DNA of 34,754 nt from Spirochaetaceae bacterium. Its GTDB lineage: Bacteria; Spirochaetota; Spirochaetia; DSM-27196; SLAA01. The position numbers were made by a program, and so were the translations under genes. Shown here piece after piece: positions 8,172 to 16,772 of this stretch (within the stretch, counting starts at the first letter, position 1; every line of letters starts with the position of its first letter). The notes beneath the pieces were generated by a model that saw only the letters and a list, made by a program, of their open reading frames with translations, did no database searches and had not been told where the DNA came from. The DNA is taken from assembly GCA_003552985.1 (NCBI GenBank), contig PUPD01000281.1, forward strand, positions 1 through 34,754, written 5' to 3'.

Positions 8172-9461
8172 ATGCATGTGAGAATCGCAGTTATCGCGGC
8201 GCTTGCGGCCGTTGTAGTCATAGGGTGTGCCCAGGAGGTGGTTGAAGAAGAGTTCGAGCCCTCAGAATCGCACCAACGATATCGAGAGAGCCTTGAACAG
8301 TTCGGCCTGTCGGGTACGGCACTAGCACGCGACTGGGTGGCTGCCGCAGAGCGCGCGCTCAGCGAACCGGTGGAACTGGAGATTCCTTTCCAGGAGCGGG
8401 CTGCTTTCGACCCCGCGCGGGCCGAAGCGGCTGGTTATCGCTTCGAGGCGACTCAGGGACAGCGCATCACTATCACCATCGAGATCGAGGCAGAAGCGAA
8501 CCTCGAGGGCGCTGTTGCGCGCGGCATCGGCGAGAATGCCGAAACGAACTCGGACGAGGTGTTGGATAAAGCTCCGGACGGACCCGAGACAGAAGCCGAC
8601 TTCGAAGAACTTGATGACAATTCCGGGCTTAGGCTCTTCGCGGATGTGTTTCGTGCGGACGACGATGACCTGGAAGCGCTCGAGCAGGTTGCCAGCTACT
8701 CCGAGGCTCGAAATCGGCTTGAGTTTGAGCCCCGGCGCGACAATAGCTACATTCTGCGCCTGCAGCCCGAGCTCCTGCGCGGCGGACGTTACACCGTGAC
8801 GATTGAAACCGAACCGTCACTGAGCTTTCCGGTGGAAGGCCATGATACCGAAGACATCCGAAGTTTTTTCGGCGCGCCGCGCGACGGTGGTGCGCGCGTT
8901 CACGAGGGAGTGGATGTCTTCGCACCGCGCGGCACTCCGGTGCTCGCTTCAAGCCCGGCACTGGTGCGGCGGGTCGGTACTCGGGAACGCGGGGGAAAGG
9001 TCGTCAGTCTTTACGACGAAGAGCGTGATCTTATTTACTACTACGCGCATCTCGATGAACAGCTTGCCGAACAGGGCGCCCGGGTAGAGCCCGGCGACGT
9101 GATTGGGACTGTTGGTAACACCGGCAACGCAAGAACGACGCCTCCGCACCTGCACTTCGGGATTTACGAAGCGCACTGGAATGCGGTCGATCCCTTCTAT
9201 TACCTGCACGACAAGGGCGGAGAGCCCACGGAGCCAAGTCTGGATCCGGAATTGATCGGAGCCGCCGTGGCGCATTTAGGCCCGGAGCGGCCGGTGTATA
9301 ACGGTCTTACCGCCGAAAGAACTGTAACCGCTCATCTTGGTGAAGGAACCGTGTTTCGGCCGGTGGGCGTCAGCGGTGAGTACCTGCGGGTGCGCTTCGC
9401 CGACGGGGGTCACGGGTATGTCCGCGGTAGCGAGGTGAGCCGCGTTCCGGACGCGGACTAG
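8172..9461 (+). CDS. M23 family metallopeptidase lipoprotein with C-terminal SH3-like region
   Basis: Lipobox-like VVVIGCAQ; HEGVDVFAPRGTPVLA, GNTGNARTTPPHLHFGIY catalytic motifs; C-terminal TVTAHLGEGTVFRPVGVSGEYLRVRFADGGHGYV. Confidence 0.9.
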   Translation: MHVRIAVIAALAAVVVIGCAQEVVEEEFEPSESHQRYRESLEQFGLSGTALARDWVAAAERALSEPVELEIPFQERAAFDPARAEAAGYRFEATQGQRITITIEIEAEANLEGAVARGIGENAETNSDEVLDKAPDGPETEADFEELDDNSGLRLFADVFRADDDDLEALEQVASYSEARNRLEFEPRRDNSYILRLQPELLRGGRYTVTIETEPSLSFPVEGHDTEDIRSFFGAPRDGGARVHEGVDVFAPRGTPVLASSPALVRRVGTRERGGKVVSLYDEERDLIYYYAHLDEQLAEQGARVEPGDVIGTVGNTGNARTTPPHLHFGIYEAHWNAVDPFYYLHDKGGEPTEPSLDPELIGAAVAHLGPERPVYNGLTAERTVTAHLGEGTVFRPVGVSGEYLRVRFADGGHGYVRGSEVSRVPDAD

Positions 9462-9498
9462 TGCGCCGGACGAGGATTAGTGCGCGGTGCGCCGGCTA

Positions 9499-10284
9499 CT
9501 ACGTTGGGTAGAGGCCCAGGACGGCTTCGTGAAGCAGCCCGTTGGTTGCGAGCGCGCTGCTGCCGGTCGCGTCATCATTGCCGTCGATGTCGGTGAATCG
9601 TCCTCCGGACTCCTCAATGATCGGCTTCAATGCCGCGACGTCCCAGAGGTTCATGATGGGATCAAGCATGATCTCCGCACGCCCGGTGGCAACCATCAGG
9701 TACCCGTACGCATCGGCCCAGGTACGAACGTTGCCCACCGCTCCGTAGAGGCTTGGCCCCAACTCCGGACGGTATCGCGCCATATCGGCAGGATCGGTCA
9801 ACAGTAACCAGGCGTCATCGAGCGTGGATACGGTGCTGACCTGTGCCGGTTTGTCCTGATAGGTGCACCCCATGCCGACCGCCGCCGACACGGTTTCATC
9901 CAATGCCGGATTATGAATGACTCCGACAATCGGTCGTTGCTCGTGCAGCAGGGCGACCAGGACGCAGTACAGCGGAACCCCTTTGACGAAAGATTTGGTG
10001 CCGTCGATGGGGTCCAGTACCCAGGTGAATGCGCTGCCCTGCGTACCGGCTTCCCCGAACTCCTCGCCGATCACCGCGTGCTCGGGATAACGGCTCAATA
10101 TGCGATCCCGGAGCACAGTTTCAGCCTCGCGGTCAGCCGCCGTAACCGGTGACTTATCGGACTTGTGCTCCACCTCGAACGCCTTTCTGAAGTAGCGTAG
10201 CGTAACCTGTCCGGCCTCATGAGCGATCTCCTCGGCGAACGCGCGGACTTCCTGCAGTATCTGTGGACTCGGTGTTTGCATCAT
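9499..10284 (-). CDS. Inositol-monophosphatase family phosphatase, HisN (histidinol-phosphatase)-like
   Basis: IGEEFGE, WVLDPIDGTKSFVKGVPLYCVLVAL, TWADAYGYLMVATGRAEIMLDPIMNLWDVAALKPIIEESGGRFTD. Start codon overlaps the smpB stop. Confidence 0.9.
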   Translation of the reverse strand: MMQTPSPQILQEVRAFAEEIAHEAGQVTLRYFRKAFEVEHKSDKSPVTAADREAETVLRDRILSRYPEHAVIGEEFGEAGTQGSAFTWVLDPIDGTKSFVKGVPLYCVLVALLHEQRPIVGVIHNPALDETVSAAVGMGCTYQDKPAQVSTVSTLDDAWLLLTDPADMARYRPELGPSLYGAVGNVRTWADAYGYLMVATGRAEIMLDPIMNLWDVAALKPIIEESGGRFTDIDGNDDATGSSALATNGLLHEAVLGLYPT

Positions 10285-10730
10285 AGCCCCCCTTTGATTT
10301 CACGTGCTGCTTCACGCTTCAAATCGCGTGCCTTTATCGCTTCGCGCTTATCGTGCTGCTTTCGGCCTTTACAGAGGCCGAGCTCCAGTTTTACAAGCCC
10401 GTTCTTGAGATAGATATTGAGCGGGACCAGGGTATAGCCTTTTTCGGTTACGCGCCGGCGCAGGCGTTTGATTTCCTGTTTGTGCGCGAGCAACCGTCGG
10501 TCACGGGTGGGCCGGTGGTTATGGATGTTGCCTTGTTCGTACTCGCTGACATGCAGCCCGACAAGGTACAGCTCGTCATCACGGATACGAGCGTGTGAGT
10601 CGGCAAAGGAGAAGCGGCCCGCCTTGATGGATTTCACCTCGGTTCCCTGCAGCTCGATACCGCACTCGAGGGTTTCTTCCACTGCGAAATCGTGAAACGC
10701 TTTCTTGTTGCGTGCAAGCTTTCGCACCAT
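10281..10730 (-). CDS. smpB: SsrA-binding protein SmpB
   Basis: NKKAFHDFAVEETLECGIELQGTEVKSIKAGRFSFADSHARI...LNIYLKNGLVKLELGLCKGRKQHDKREAIKARDLKRE; SD aaggag. Confidence 0.97.
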   Translation of the reverse strand: MVRKLARNKKAFHDFAVEETLECGIELQGTEVKSIKAGRFSFADSHARIRDDELYLVGLHVSEYEQGNIHNHRPTRDRRLLAHKQEIKRLRRRVTEKGYTLVPLNIYLKNGLVKLELGLCKGRKQHDKREAIKARDLKREAAREIKGGL

Positions 10731-10778
10731 ATCGAACCTTCTCCTTACCTCATGCGGATCAACGTGCGGTTCTCATGA

Positions 10779-12581
10779 TCACTGTGCGGCTTGATCAGTA
10801 CGGTCGCGGGGGACCACAGCGAGTCGGAACCCAAGAAACGGGCTGCTGAAATGCCGGGGCTGCACCCCGACGGCCGCCAGGGCTACTTCGTCGGGTTGAT
10901 TCGCCCAGGATCCGCCCCGGACAGCTCGGAACGGAACGGCGCCGGCGAGCTCGCTGCTGAGCTCAGGAAGGTCTCCGAGTGAGACCTGAAACGGGCGTAA
11001 AGCGTACGTGGACGGGAGGTATGGGGACGCCGTCCATTCCCAGGTGTTGCCCATGAGATGCCGAAAACCAAGATTGCCTTCCGCGCCTTCCTCGACCGAA
11101 ACCGGGCCGCTTACAAAACCGTCGCGGAACACCGGCTCGTACAGATCGGCGCCGTCGAGCAGCGCGGCAAACTCCCATTCCTCCGAATACGGCAGCCGGG
11201 AGGCAAGCTCTTCCCCGGTCTCCGCGAGGCGTTCGGAAAACCAGGAAGCGAACTCCTCGGCCACCGGGTGGGAAACATAGCGCACCGGCAGTTGAAGCCA
11301 TTCTTCGTAGTCAAGGTCGAGCTCGTCGTTCCCTGCGTTGTCGGGCCTATACTGCCCCGCCTCAAACTCAAAACCGCCGTCCGCATTCGGGCGTTCATCA
11401 GCATCCCAGTCGGCAAGGTGATCCGGAGTCACCAGCCCTTGCTCGCGGAGCTCCTCCAGATGCTCACGTCCCCAACCGGGGTTGTCCTCAAGAAACTCGG
11501 CGAACTGGGCGTTGCTGACCGGAGTTCGCATCAGCCAGAACTCGTCCAGTTGGAGCAGGTGAGGAATCCGAAGGGAGTCATCAATCGGTTCCTCGTCACG
11601 CTGCATCCCAACGAGGGCCTCGATCGGCGGAATGCGGACAAACTCAACTCCGGCGAACACCGCGGTCTGCGGTGCATCGAGCTCGAGCGGCGTTTCCTCA
11701 AGGCTGTGAGCCGCTGCAGCGGTATTCACACGATCGCGCGCCCGCCCATACCACTCGCTCTCCAGGAAGCGCTCCGCGGTTTTCTCCGGGAGCACAGCCT
11801 CCAGTACCGCGAACGCAGCATGAGTATCATTCTGAAGGTGTATAAAAGTTTGTACAATTTCAAGGGCGCCCGGGGCGGACAGGACGCCGCCGGCGCCGCG
11901 GTCCAGAGAGAGTGCACGCAGATAGTCGCGCCCTGAGCCGCTGTGCTCAAGCAGAGCGGGCGCAAGGGCTAAGAGCACGTCGAGCTGTGATGCGTTCCCG
12001 GTTTCAGCGTCGGAGCCTCCTGAGATCGAGGTCGGCACACGTGCAGGATCGGCGTACCAGGCGAGCACTGCCTCGGAAAGCACATCAGGACCGCGGTGCC
12101 GGTAGGCCGGTTGCTCCGCCAGAGCCCAATGAGCGAACTCACGGACCGAATCGGTGATCAAGTCATCCGGTTCGTCAAGCTGGAGCCTGTAAAAGACATC
12201 CCGCGAACGGGAATGGAACGGAATCCGAAACAGTTGATTCCCAACGTCGGCGCTAACGGTCTTATCCTGGAACCATGGGTGCCGCAACACGATCTCACGC
12301 GTACCGCGCTCGAGAAAGAGCTCGGCCGGAGTTGCGTCGACGCGGCGCCCGTCCACGTAGACGGCACTGCCCGGAGGGCTGGAGTGCAGCTTGACCGGCT
12401 CTCCGGGCCTGCGCAGCGCGGGCAGAAAGAACACCAGAAACAAGATTACGAGCAGCACGAGCAGCATGAGCAGCGGGAGGTAGTGCTCGGGGGCGATTCC
12501 GAACAGAGGCCGCAGCTTCACCGGTGGGGGGAGAGTTCCCTCACTGTCACGTGAGGAGGTGTCGGCCCGGTCCTTTTTCAT
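10779..12581 (-). CDS. Membrane-anchored PEGA-domain protein with formylglycine-generating-enzyme (SUMF1) fold
   Basis: N-terminal TM segment YLPLLMLLVLLVILFLVFFLPAL; PEGA-like SSPPGSAVYVDGRRVDATPAELFLERGTREIVLRHPWF; C-terminal FGE signature FWLMRTPVSNAQFAEFL...RLPYSEEWEFAAL...GNTWEWTASPY...RAVRGGSWANQP...FLGFRLAV. Start 12581 preferred over 12593, which overlaps the -10. Confidence 0.88.
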   Translation of the reverse strand: MKKDRADTSSRDSEGTLPPPVKLRPLFGIAPEHYLPLLMLLVLLVILFLVFFLPALRRPGEPVKLHSSPPGSAVYVDGRRVDATPAELFLERGTREIVLRHPWFQDKTVSADVGNQLFRIPFHSRSRDVFYRLQLDEPDDLITDSVREFAHWALAEQPAYRHRGPDVLSEAVLAWYADPARVPTSISGGSDAETGNASQLDVLLALAPALLEHSGSGRDYLRALSLDRGAGGVLSAPGALEIVQTFIHLQNDTHAAFAVLEAVLPEKTAERFLESEWYGRARDRVNTAAAAHSLEETPLELDAPQTAVFAGVEFVRIPPIEALVGMQRDEEPIDDSLRIPHLLQLDEFWLMRTPVSNAQFAEFLEDNPGWGREHLEELREQGLVTPDHLADWDADERPNADGGFEFEAGQYRPDNAGNDELDLDYEEWLQLPVRYVSHPVAEEFASWFSERLAETGEELASRLPYSEEWEFAALLDGADLYEPVFRDGFVSGPVSVEEGAEGNLGFRHLMGNTWEWTASPYLPSTYALRPFQVSLGDLPELSSELAGAVPFRAVRGGSWANQPDEVALAAVGVQPRHFSSPFLGFRLAVVPRDRTDQAAQ

Positions 12582-12591
12582 AACTCGGCGC

Positions 12592-12621
12592 ATTATATTG
12601 ACAAGCAGTTGCGCTTGTCAA
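12592..12621 (-). promoter_or_regulatory. Perfect-consensus sigma70 promoter of the PEGA/SUMF1 gene
   Basis: TTGACA (12621-12616), 18-nt spacer, TATAAT (12597-12592). Confidence 0.75.
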
Positions 12622-12622
12622 T
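12597..12622. repeat. Perfect inverted repeat in the divergent promoter region
   Basis: ATTGACAAGC-agttgc-GCTTGTCAAT, 10-bp arms, 6-nt spacer. Confidence 0.9.
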
Positions 12623-12643
12623 TCAGGCGCCTTGTGGTAGCTT
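12615..12643 (+). promoter_or_regulatory. Candidate promoter of the first signal peptidase I gene
   Basis: TTGTCA (12615-12620), 17-nt spacer ending TGG, TAGCTT (12638-12643); ATG 9 nt after the -10. Confidence 0.5.
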
Positions 12644-12652
12644 CGACGGGCC

Positions 12653-13642
12653 ATGAAGCAGCGCTACCTTGCGTTCTCGCGCCGGCTTGTCAGGGGCACC
12701 GAGCGGTTCCTGACCTGGAGAAGGCTACGCAAACACCGGAGGCTCGAGAAACTAAAGAACAAGAACGTGATTCTCGACTGGGTGGAGGCGTTTCTCTGGG
12801 CGGCGCTGGTGGTGCTGCTCATCAATCAGTATGTTCTACAGGCGTATCAGATCCCAACCGGGTCGATGATAGATACCTTGCTGCAACAGGACCGGGTATT
12901 CGTCAATAAGTTGGTGTTCGGTCCTGAGCTCATCCCCGGTATGTGGAAGGTGCCCGGCTTCCGGGAGCCGGAGCGCAACGAGGTTGTGATCTTCGAGAAT
13001 CCGGCGTATGTGAGTCGCGGTCCTGCGTTCGAGGTGCTGCAGCGCGTCGTCTATATGCTTACGCTCTCGATGGTCGATATTGACCGCGATGAACGCGGCA
13101 TGCCGCGTGCGCAGTTTCTGATCAAACGAGCGGTTGGGGTAGATCACGACCGCTTCCGGGTGCGCAACGGTGAGATGCAGATCCGACCTCAGGGAGAGCG
13201 GGACTGGATGAGCGAAGCGCAGTTCCAGGAGCTCGCACAGATAGATTACCCGGTTAACCGCCTGGTCGAGCCGGAAGATTACCCCGTAATTCGTGGCGGA
13301 GGGGTTGCGTCCGGGTTTCGAGACCTCGGGGTCAGTGCGCCGCAGTTCGCCCGCGATGCGATGGGAGAGATGCGAGGCATTGGGTTCCCTGATGCCGTGT
13401 ATTTCGAGAAGTGGCGTGAACAGACGGTGTTTATGGCGCGCCCGCATAACCGGGACGCGCGCCGCCAAGCGCTGCAGTATGCCAACGGGTGGTATGTTCC
13501 CGAAAACGGGATGCTCATGCTCGGGGATAATCGCGATAACTCGCTCGACGGGCGGAACTTCGGCACGGTGAGCGCCGATCGGGTACTCGGCCTCGGCATG
13601 ATCAAGTATTGGCCGCCTGATCGTTTCGGCCCAATAGAGTAA
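12653..13642 (+). CDS. lepB: Signal peptidase I (first of two tandem copies)
   Basis: QAYQIPTGSMIDTLLQQDRVFVNKLVFG, FLIKRAVGVDHDRF, NGMLMLGDNRDNSLDGRNFGTVSADRVLGLGMIKYWP. Confidence 0.93.
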   Translation: MKQRYLAFSRRLVRGTERFLTWRRLRKHRRLEKLKNKNVILDWVEAFLWAALVVLLINQYVLQAYQIPTGSMIDTLLQQDRVFVNKLVFGPELIPGMWKVPGFREPERNEVVIFENPAYVSRGPAFEVLQRVVYMLTLSMVDIDRDERGMPRAQFLIKRAVGVDHDRFRVRNGEMQIRPQGERDWMSEAQFQELAQIDYPVNRLVEPEDYPVIRGGGVASGFRDLGVSAPQFARDAMGEMRGIGFPDAVYFEKWREQTVFMARPHNRDARRQALQYANGWYVPENGMLMLGDNRDNSLDGRNFGTVSADRVLGLGMIKYWPPDRFGPIE

Positions 13643-13680
13643 GACGTCGAGTAAACGGCTCCCGGCGACAAGGAAGAAGA

Positions 13681-14520
13681 ATGCGTTCAGGTTTCGCGCG
13701 TCCGCAGCGAACCCCGCGGAAGGGCCCGCTGGGCCGAGCAGCGAGGCGAGCGGACAAGAAGGAACGGTCACGCCGTCCTGATTTCAGTCTGTACCGCGGC
13801 CCGCAAACTCGGCGCCCGCTATGGCGGCGTATTCTGCGCGCGCTCGTGCTGCTGTTCGTCGTGTATCAGATAGTGCAGATGCTCGTGCTCCAGTCATACG
13901 TGGTGCAGTCCGGGTCGATGCAACCGACGCTCGAGGCCGGTGACCGCGTGCTTGCGCTCCCGGCGCTGTATGGCCCAGTGGTTCCGGCGATCCGGCGGCG
14001 CCTACCGGGGATCGCGGAACCGGAACGCGGCGACGTGGTACTGGTACAGCCGCCGTACTATGAGCATCCCGGCGTGATCCGGGCCGCCGCTGACCCAATC
14101 GTCCGGTTTATTACCGGTCAACGGGTTTCGCTGGTCGGTGGCAGTGAGGATGTCTGGAGATCAGCTCTGGTGGTCAAGCGGCTGATCGGACTGCCGGGGG
14201 ACGTAATCCGGTACGAGGAAGACCGGGTCTACCTCGTACCGGCGAGAACACAACCGCAGGGAGAACCGCGGTCGAAGTTCCAGCTCGCAGATCGGGAGTA
14301 TGAGATAAAGCTCGAAGAGCTTCCGGAGGCATTCGGCCCGCAGCTGCCGTTCGGCCGGACGATGGAGGCGCTCGTCCTCAACGATAACGAGTACTTCGTC
14401 GCGGGCGACAATCGTACGCGCTCTCTGGACTCCCGCCATTGGGGCGTCGTCACTTCGCAGGCGCTGCGAACACGAGTGGTGCTGCGCTATTTCCCGGTCG
14501 GCCGCTGGGGTTTTCTTTGA
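13681..14520 (+). CDS. Signal peptidase I (second tandem copy)
   Basis: LQSYVVQSGSMQPTLEAGDRVLALPALYG, ERGDVVLVQPPYY, VVKRLIGLPGDVIRYEEDRVY, NEYFVAGDNRTRSLDSRHWGVV; SD aaggaagaag. Confidence 0.92.
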   Translation: MRSGFARPQRTPRKGPLGRAARRADKKERSRRPDFSLYRGPQTRRPLWRRILRALVLLFVVYQIVQMLVLQSYVVQSGSMQPTLEAGDRVLALPALYGPVVPAIRRRLPGIAEPERGDVVLVQPPYYEHPGVIRAAADPIVRFITGQRVSLVGGSEDVWRSALVVKRLIGLPGDVIRYEEDRVYLVPARTQPQGEPRSKFQLADREYEIKLEELPEAFGPQLPFGRTMEALVLNDNEYFVAGDNRTRSLDSRHWGVVTSQALRTRVVLRYFPVGRWGFL

Positions 14521-14623
14521 TTCACACCGATTGCGTACAGGGCATGGCGGCGCGGTTGCGGAGGGCGGCTCAGTCGGGTGAGCTCGCGACTGAAGGGGCG
14601 CCTGACAATGCTCCGCAGCTTTG

Positions 14624-14653
14624 TTGACAGCGTAACATCATACATGGTAGCGT
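14624..14653 (+). promoter_or_regulatory. Candidate sigma70 promoter of yebC-ruv-queA
   Basis: TTGACA (14624-14629), 18-nt spacer ending TGG, TAGCGT (14648-14653). Confidence 0.55.
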
Positions 14654-14719
14654 TTTGTCAGCTTCAAAATCCGCACCGGCTCTCAGTGGATATACATACG
14701 GGAGACAACAGGAGATAGC

Positions 14720-15463
14720 ATGTCTGGCCACAGTAAATGGGCAACCATTCGCCACAAAAAAGGCGCGATGGATGCAAAGCGGGGTAAGCTGTTTACCAAG
14801 CTGATCAAGGAGATCACGGTATCTGCACGGCTCGGCGGTGGCGATATCGAGGCAAATCCCCGCCTTCGCACTGCGGTTTCAAAGGCGCGCATCAACAACA
14901 TGCCGAAAGAGAATATCGACCGCGCCATCAAGAAGGGCACCGGGGAGCTCGAGGGCGTTGACTATATCGAGATACGCTACGAGGGGTATGGCCCGGGCGG
15001 CGTAGCCATCATGGTTGACGCGCTCACCGACAACCGCAACCGCACCGCGTCCGATGTTCGCAGCATCTTCTCCAAGGGCGGGGGAAACCTTGGAGAGAAC
15101 GGATGCGTCTCGTACCTGTTTCAACGCAAAGGCATCATCGCCTACGATGCCGAGCAGTATAGCGAAGACGATGTGCTCGAGAAGGCGCTGGACGCCGGCG
15201 CCGAGGACGTCGAAACCAGTGGTGGCAGCGTTGAGGTAAGCTGCGCGCCTGAACAGTTCAACCAGGTACTGGAGGTAATGCAGGCGGCCGGATTCGAACA
15301 TCGGTATGCCGAGATATCCAACATCCCCGACGCAACCGTGGAGCTCGACCACGAGAAGACCGCCAAGGCGCTCAAACTGGTCGAAACACTGGACGACCAT
15401 GATGATGTGCAGTCGGTCTCCAGCAACCTCGAGATCCCCGACGATTTTGAGCTTGAGAACTAA
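14720..15463 (+). CDS. yebC: YebC/PmpR family regulatory protein
   Basis: MSGHSKWATIRHKKGAMDAKRGKLFTKLIKEITVSARLGGGDIEANPRLRTAVSKARINNMPKENIDRAIKKG; SD aggag. Confidence 0.97.
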   Translation: MSGHSKWATIRHKKGAMDAKRGKLFTKLIKEITVSARLGGGDIEANPRLRTAVSKARINNMPKENIDRAIKKGTGELEGVDYIEIRYEGYGPGGVAIMVDALTDNRNRTASDVRSIFSKGGGNLGENGCVSYLFQRKGIIAYDAEQYSEDDVLEKALDAGAEDVETSGGSVEVSCAPEQFNQVLEVMQAAGFEHRYAEISNIPDATVELDHEKTAKALKLVETLDDHDDVQSVSSNLEIPDDFELEN

Positions 15464-15576
15464 GTGCTCTTGCGCGCGAGAAAGCAGGTGCGCGAGAAGA
15501 CGCACGCGACAGATAAGCCATGGACCGCGCGGCGCATGACGTGCGCGGCGTAAGCGGGTGAGCGCATGAGGCGGCC

Positions 15577-16086
15577 ATGAGAGTAGTCGTTGGCATTGAT
15601 CCGGGACTCGCGTCCACCGGTTTTGGGGTCGTCGCTGAGGACCGGGGCCGTTATCGGCATCTCGGACACGAGGTTCTGCGAAGCTGCAGCACAAGCACCA
15701 CCGGTGAACGGCTGGCCGCAATTCACGAAGCGCTCGGCCGCCTTGTCGCGCAGTATAACCCCGTGGAGGCAGCTGTCGAGACGCTGTACTTTGCCCGCAA
15801 CGTCTCGAGCGCGCTTCCGGTGGCCCAAGCGCGGGGAGTGCTGCTGCTGACCCTGCACCAATGCGGCGTTGCTGCGCATGAGTACTCGCCGCAGGAGATC
15901 AAGCTGGCGATCGTGGGACGAGGACGTGCCGAGAAAGAGCAGGTACAGGAGCTGGTGCGCATCCTGTTGAAGCTCGAGCAGCTTCCGAGCTCCAGTCATG
16001 CCGCCGACGCTCTTGCGGTGGCGATCTGCCACCTGCAGAGCTCGGCCGGGATGCGGCGCATTGAAGCCGGGCTGGCCGGGCGATAG
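15577..16086 (+). CDS. ruvC: Crossover junction endodeoxyribonuclease RuvC
   Basis: MRVVVGIDPGLASTGFGVV; AAVETLYFARNVSSALPVAQARGVLLL; SSHAADALAVAICHL. Confidence 0.97.
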   Translation: MRVVVGIDPGLASTGFGVVAEDRGRYRHLGHEVLRSCSTSTTGERLAAIHEALGRLVAQYNPVEAAVETLYFARNVSSALPVAQARGVLLLTLHQCGVAAHEYSPQEIKLAIVGRGRAEKEQVQELVRILLKLEQLPSSSHAADALAVAICHLQSSAGMRRIEAGLAGR

Positions 16087-16151
16087 CCGGCTTTCGAATA
16101 CTATGCCGCAGGTGCGGCGAATACATTGCGGGCAACGGGGAGATACGCAGC

Positions 16152-16766
16152 GTGTTCAACAGCTTGACCGGTGAGATCACCCATGCGGTCGGCACGACCG
16201 TACGGCTGCAGACCGGAGGGGTCGAGTGGCAGCTTGAGGCTCCGGCGGGAACGGTAGCCGCGATGACGCGCCTAGGGCATGAGCGCGTGCGCGTCTTCGT
16301 CCATCTTCATCACCGTGAAGACAGCATGACGCTTTACGGTTTCGCAGCCGAGGCCGAGCGGGCGGTCTTTCTAGAGCTCATTCGCATAGCCGGCATCGGC
16401 CCGAAACAGGCAATCCGCATTCTATCAGGCACGAGTCTCGACAGTTTCGTCGCGATGCTGGAGGCGGGAAACCTCGAAGCGCTGGCCACGATACCGGGCC
16501 TCGGCAAGAAAACGGCGCAGAAGATCGTGCTTGCTCTGCAGGGCAAGCTTGTGAGCGCCGAGGCGGCGGTCGATGGAGGGGCGGGCTCGCAAGCCGGGGG
16601 GGGTCCCCATGCCGAGCTGGTTACCGCGCTGTATGAGATGGGCTTCGACCGCAAGGCCGCCGGCGAAGCGATTGAGCACGCCATGGCGGGCCTGCAGTCG
16701 GAGGATATGGAGCCGGCCCTGCGGGAGCAGGAAGCTTTTCGTCGGGCGATAATTGCGCTAAGCTGA
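16152..16766 (+). CDS. ruvA: Holliday junction DNA helicase subunit RuvA
   Basis: MFNSLTGEITH...VRVFVHLHHREDSMTLYGFAAEAERAVFLELIRIAGIGPKQAIRILSG...LEALATIPGLGKKTAQKIVLALQGKL; followed by ruvB. Confidence 0.96.
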   Translation: MFNSLTGEITHAVGTTVRLQTGGVEWQLEAPAGTVAAMTRLGHERVRVFVHLHHREDSMTLYGFAAEAERAVFLELIRIAGIGPKQAIRILSGTSLDSFVAMLEAGNLEALATIPGLGKKTAQKIVLALQGKLVSAEAAVDGGAGSQAGGGPHAELVTALYEMGFDRKAAGEAIEHAMAGLQSEDMEPALREQEAFRRAIIALS

Positions 16767-16772
16767 GGACCG

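Noticed and set aside
7958-8221. Minus-strand ORF of 87 aa (MTTTAASAAITAILTCIARQL...)
   Set aside because: It overlaps the tmRNA gene and the start of the M23 gene and runs out of frame with the tag ORF; a spurious ORF in non-coding sequence.
9462-9498. Direct repeat TAGTGCGCCGG / GGTGCGCCGG between the convergent M23 and HisN-like genes
   Set aside because: Short, no T-tract and no clear hairpin; insufficient to call a terminator or regulatory repeat.
11058-11936. Plus-strand ORF of 292 aa antisense to the PEGA/SUMF1 gene
   Set aside because: The minus strand carries clear FGE motifs; the plus frame is its mirror-codon shadow.
12598-12627. Alternative plus-strand promoter TTGACA (12598-12603) in the left arm of the inverted repeat
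   Set aside because: At 16-18 nt spacing the -10 candidates are AATTCA, ATTCAG and TTCAGG, worse than TGG-TAGCTT paired with TTGTCA at 12615.
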